Of a stretch of 64,000 nt of DNA, positions 61,431-64,000 are shown piece after piece. The stretch lies in NCBI RefSeq assembly GCF_004309355.1, contig NZ_BJCC01000009.1, positions 1-64,000 of the forward strand, read 5' to 3'. The first letter of the stretch is position 1, and each line of letters starts with the position of its first letter. Source of the DNA: Enterococcus florum (GTDB lineage Bacteria > Bacillota > Bacilli > Lactobacillales > Enterococcaceae). The position numbers were made by a program, and so were the translations under genes. Under the pieces are notes generated by a model. The model worked only from the letters and a program-made list of their open reading frames with translations, ran no database searches and was not told the DNA's origin.

Positions 61431-62978
61431 ATGAACTTTAGAAGTTTATTGGGTGCAAGTGTTCATCGATATTTATTATTGATTGAAGAATTGTACTACA
61501 GCAAAAAAGGTGTTACGTTTGAAGAGCTGCAAAACAAGATCAATTGTTCGACACCGGTTTTATTAAGTGATATCAAGTATATCAACAGTCACTGGGAAAA
61601 TTTTACGATCCATAAGAAGAAGGGAATCTACACTGTCGAGGTAAACTCACGTTTCAGCATTCGTTCGTTGTATTCGGATATTTTGGAAAGTTCGCCTGAA
61701 TTTCAAATTATTGAACAGTTATTGTATGAGGACTGCGAAAATATTCATGCATTGGCCAATCACTTGTTTTTAAGTTTTTCCAATACTCAAAGATACTTAA
61801 AAAAAATTGGTGTGATGCTGAAAAAAATCGGGTTGCATCTCTCCCATCGGCCATTGCGCATCGAAGGCAATGAAATGATGATTCGGCAGTTTTATCTGTT
61901 GTATTTCTTAGAAAAATACGATGGAATCAATGATCAGCTGCCGAAAATTGAAAAAGAGGAGCAGACACTGATCGAAAATACCATACTTGGTTTTTTTGCA
62001 GAAAACAATGTCGCTTATTCTTATATGGAATACAAAAGGACTGTTTACTCTGTCTATATTGCTCTTTGGCGCGGAAACAACGGTCATATCTTGGAAAATG
62101 AGACCCTTCGGCTGTCACCTATGAAGTTTTCAGATAAATATGTGTTAAACGAGTTTCAACGAAAGCTGCGACAGAAATTTAAAAATTTGCCGAAAAGACT
62201 ATTTTTTGAAGATTGTTTATGGCGCTTTTCATTGGATATCGTGATTCTTAATGACGAACATCATAGGATTGCCTGTGAAGAGAATCCCACGTATCTGCGC
62301 CTGTTTTTAGAGCATGTCGAAATGATCGACGAACTGGAAAAACTGATTGGTCATTCGTTCAATGAGGAGCGAAAAATGAGACTGGTCAAATTGTTGACCA
62401 AAGAATTTTATCTCTATGAACCGATGTATTCACCGCTGAGTATTTTAAGAGAAGCACGCAACCAATTGATCGATGATTTCTCTACGAAGCATGAGTGTGC
62501 GGCACAAGCTTTTCATTCATGGATCGAACAATTCCTTTGGAAAAATCAAAGAAATGAAGAAGTGGACAGCCGAAATGCTTACCTGTACTTGCTGCTGACA
62601 ACGCTCCCTGAAGTTGTTCAGCTTTTTGAGGGAAAAGACAGACAACTCAATGTTCTGCTTCTATCGGATTTAAATCCGTCTGAGGAGGAATGTCTGCTGC
62701 AAAAAATCTATGCGAACGTGTATGGCAACTATACCATTCACCTTTTAAGAGAATTAAATAAGAATTTAAATACCGTACATAAGAAGGCTTGTCACTATGA
62801 TTGTGTACTCACAACCTATTCAATTAATGGACTCCCTAAAGAACTTGTTGGTTTAGTCGTCGATTTTCCATTGCGTCCGGAAACGATCGTGGAAATGCAA
62901 AAAATGTTCAGTCGTTTTTCTTTATCTGAACCAGTATCGGCTTTGCAAAATGTCGAATACTCTCAGAAATTTGAATAA
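61431..62978 (+). CDS. Mga/AtxA-type transcriptional regulator
   Basis: This 515-residue regulator begins with two winged-helix segments (YYSKKGVTFEELQNKINCSTPVLLSDIKYI, and LANHLFLSFSNTQRYLKKIGVMLKKIGLHL). A long PRD-like central region follows (FYLLYFLEKYDG, DEHHRIACEENPTYLRLFLEHVEMIDELEKLIGHSF). A C-terminal EIIB-like segment (LNVLLLSDLNPSEEECLLQKIYANVY) ends the protein, as in Mga-family virulence regulators. ATG 61431 is preferred, with GGGAGGGAG upstream; TTG 61416 is in frame. Its adjacency to the secreted protein suggests that the latter is a target. Confidence 0.83.
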   Translation: MNFRSLLGASVHRYLLLIEELYYSKKGVTFEELQNKINCSTPVLLSDIKYINSHWENFTIHKKKGIYTVEVNSRFSIRSLYSDILESSPEFQIIEQLLYEDCENIHALANHLFLSFSNTQRYLKKIGVMLKKIGLHLSHRPLRIEGNEMMIRQFYLLYFLEKYDGINDQLPKIEKEEQTLIENTILGFFAENNVAYSYMEYKRTVYSVYIALWRGNNGHILENETLRLSPMKFSDKYVLNEFQRKLRQKFKNLPKRLFFEDCLWRFSLDIVILNDEHHRIACEENPTYLRLFLEHVEMIDELEKLIGHSFNEERKMRLVKLLTKEFYLYEPMYSPLSILREARNQLIDDFSTKHECAAQAFHSWIEQFLWKNQRNEEVDSRNAYLYLLLTTLPEVVQLFEGKDRQLNVLLLSDLNPSEEECLLQKIYANVYGNYTIHLLRELNKNLNTVHKKACHYDCVLTTYSINGLPKELVGLVVDFPLRPETIVEMQKMFSRFSLSEPVSALQNVEYSQKFE

Positions 62979-62998
62979 GTTGAATCAAATGAGTTTCT

Positions 62999-63036
62999 CT
63001 CAACCATCCTATCGTATCTGATGGTTGAGGGATTTT
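62999..63036 (+). terminator. Mga-type gene terminator
   Basis: CTCAACCATC and GATGGTTGAG form a 10-bp stem with an 11-nt loop, followed by GGATTTTTATT. Confidence 0.8.
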
Positions 63037-63406
63037 TATTTGCCTGAAATGAAGCAAAAGGACTCTTTTTTTGTCTGCGATGTGAGAGGTTATCCTGTTG
63101 TCAGCATGATAAGCTTGATTCAAGCAAAACGAAGTAGGCTTTTCTTGCCGCTGATCGATGGTGAGCCGGTTGGATTGATCGGTGACAGGCTCAGTATGCC
63201 ATCGTAACCGAATAGAGACTTTCCTCTGTGGACTGGTTTTGTTCAATACAGGCTATAAGGATAGAAGAAAGGACTTCGGCCGCCCTGACATGGAAGGATA
63301 TGGTCAGAGAGATCTGGATACCTGTGTCGAAAAAGGAGGGCTTCAAGAAAAAGCTGGTTCCAGTCTTTTCAAATGTGCTATTCTTAATAGGATAAAGGAG
63401 ATTTTT
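63037..63406. other. Gap before the AraC gene
   Basis: About 370 bp with no supported gene. A 52-codon frame from an ATG near 63049 (MKQKDSFFVCDVRGYPVV...) lacks a ribosome binding site, and a minus-strand frame at 62908-63246 runs through the terminator. Possibly decayed coding sequence. The AraC promoter should lie at its right end. Confidence 0.4.
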
Positions 63407-64000
63407 ATGCCGAAAGATATTGAACGATTTGCTGCGACCCTTTCTTATATTGAGGATCATTTGTTTGAAGAGATATCATTAGGAGTGCTGGCTAAACAGG
63501 CTCTGCTGTCTGAGTACACCTTCCATCGATTTTTCACCTATTTAACGGGCTATTCTTTTTCCACCTACGTTCGAAATCGGCGACTTTCAGAAGCGGTAGA
63601 TCTTTTGAAAAACGGAAACCTTACAATCGATGAGATTTCTGACCAGTGTGGCTATGCGAATCGGTCAGCTTTCCATCGCGCGTTTTGCAAATTTCATAAC
63701 CAAACGCCCAGTCAAGTCAAAGATTCGAAGGCCAACGTTCATTTTTTTCCACCCATTCGCTTGAAGATTCAAATCGAAGGTGGAAATCTTTTGAACTATC
63801 GCATTGAACGACTGCCTGGATTCAAAATGATCGGAAGAATGAAGCAGTACGAGTTAGATGAACATCTATTCAACAAGACTGGCAAGCAATGGGAAGCGTT
63901 TTATATGGATCAGTCTCTGAGAACTTTAGCTGAGAGCAGTGCGGTGAAGAAAAATTTCTTTGGAGCCAATCGAGCACCTTATTTTGCTGTAGGAAATCCT
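63407..64000 (+). CDS. AraC-family regulator with GyrI-like domain, 3' end cut by window
   Basis: The frame is open from ATG 63407 (AAGGAG 6 bases upstream) to the window edge, 198 codons. Residues 5-105 are an AraC double HTH: SLGVLAKQALLSEYTFHRFFTYLTGYSFSTYVRNRRL and IDEISDQCGYANRSAFHRAFCKFHNQTPSQ. After it a GyrI-like effector domain begins (NYRIERLPGFKMIGRMKQYE). This is the ROB/SoxS-like layout of N-terminal HTH and C-terminal ligand domain. The effector is unknown. Confidence 0.88.
   Translation, partial: MPKDIERFAATLSYIEDHLFEEISLGVLAKQALLSEYTFHRFFTYLTGYSFSTYVRNRRLSEAVDLLKNGNLTIDEISDQCGYANRSAFHRAFCKFHNQTPSQVKDSKANVHFFPPIRLKIQIEGGNLLNYRIERLPGFKMIGRMKQYELDEHLFNKTGKQWEAFYMDQSLRTLAESSAVKKNFFGANRAPYFAVGNP

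Noticed and set aside
63025-63207. Open frame with a 52-residue ATG version (MKQKDSFFVCDVRGYPVV...)
   Set aside because: Its longer start lies inside the terminator of the Mga-type gene, and the internal ATG lacks a ribosome binding site. Possibly a remnant, not a gene.
62908-63246. Minus-strand 112-codon frame
   Set aside because: It overlaps the end of the Mga-type gene and its terminator, and shows no domain or ribosome binding site.

Overview
The window looks like chromosomal DNA of a low-GC Gram-positive coccus, most likely an Enterococcus. The evidence is a long tRNA operon with genes lacking encoded CCA ends, a metK gene behind an SMK-box (SAM-III) riboswitch, a T-box leuS, an efaCBA-type manganese ABC operon with DtxR-type palindromes, an L-lysine-type MurE, a LysM/Apf-like secreted protein, and many mannose- and galactitol-type PTS genes. 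The base composition looks higher than in E. faecalis, so the casseliflavus/gallinarum/avium side of the genus is a guess. No insertion sequence, prophage or CRISPR array was seen.

Layout. 1-1755: nineteen tRNA genes (the first is cut by the window edge), including a tandem duplication of a Ser-fMet-Asp-Gly-Ile-Glu block. 1784-20869: housekeeping genes: metK, an esterase, the mnmM/ytqA tRNA-modification pair, a PAP2 phosphatase, leuS, efaCBA, murE, a MurJ-like flippase, a LysM protein, a disrupted XRE regulator, an RluA-type pseudouridine synthase, a class A PBP and a YlbF-family protein. 20946-28299: a D-glucosaminate catabolic locus with a LevR-type activator, a sigma-54 promoter, a mannose-type PTS (IIA, IIB, IIC, IID), DgaE and DgaF. 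28320-39127: a sugar or polyol island with three transcription units. The first is a FucA-like aldolase, a SorC regulator and a D-2-hydroxyacid dehydrogenase. The second, leftward, is an AraD-like epimerase and a split transketolase. The third is a galactitol-type PTS, a polyol-phosphate dehydrogenase, a HAD phosphatase and a second SorC regulator. Near-identical GAAATWAATTTC operators precede the first and third units.

39153-50852: an aldo/keto reductase with a MerR-type promoter, an EamA-GNAT fusion, an AgrC/AgrA-like two-component system without a visible peptide gene, pflB, an unknown alpha/alpha-toroid-like protein, and a reduced agmatine module (agmatine deiminase, APC permease, LuxR regulator). 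51189-54025: acetolactate synthase large and small subunits with an overlapping TetR gene, behind a perfect 26-bp palindrome. 54111-59157: GNAT enzymes, a MerR regulator, a frameshifted zinc-ribbon gene and an ABC exporter. 59158-64000: an AT-rich accessory stretch with the second copy of a dispersed ~82-bp hairpin repeat, a broken lipoprotein gene, an unusual cysteine-rich secreted protein, an Mga/AtxA-type regulator and the start of an AraC regulator.

The best candidates for something undescribed are the cysteine-rich secreted protein next to the Mga-type regulator, the paired-operator polyol island, the TetR-controlled acetolactate synthase cassette and the dispersed hairpin repeat. All functions are read from sequence motifs and remembered family features; no database search was run.
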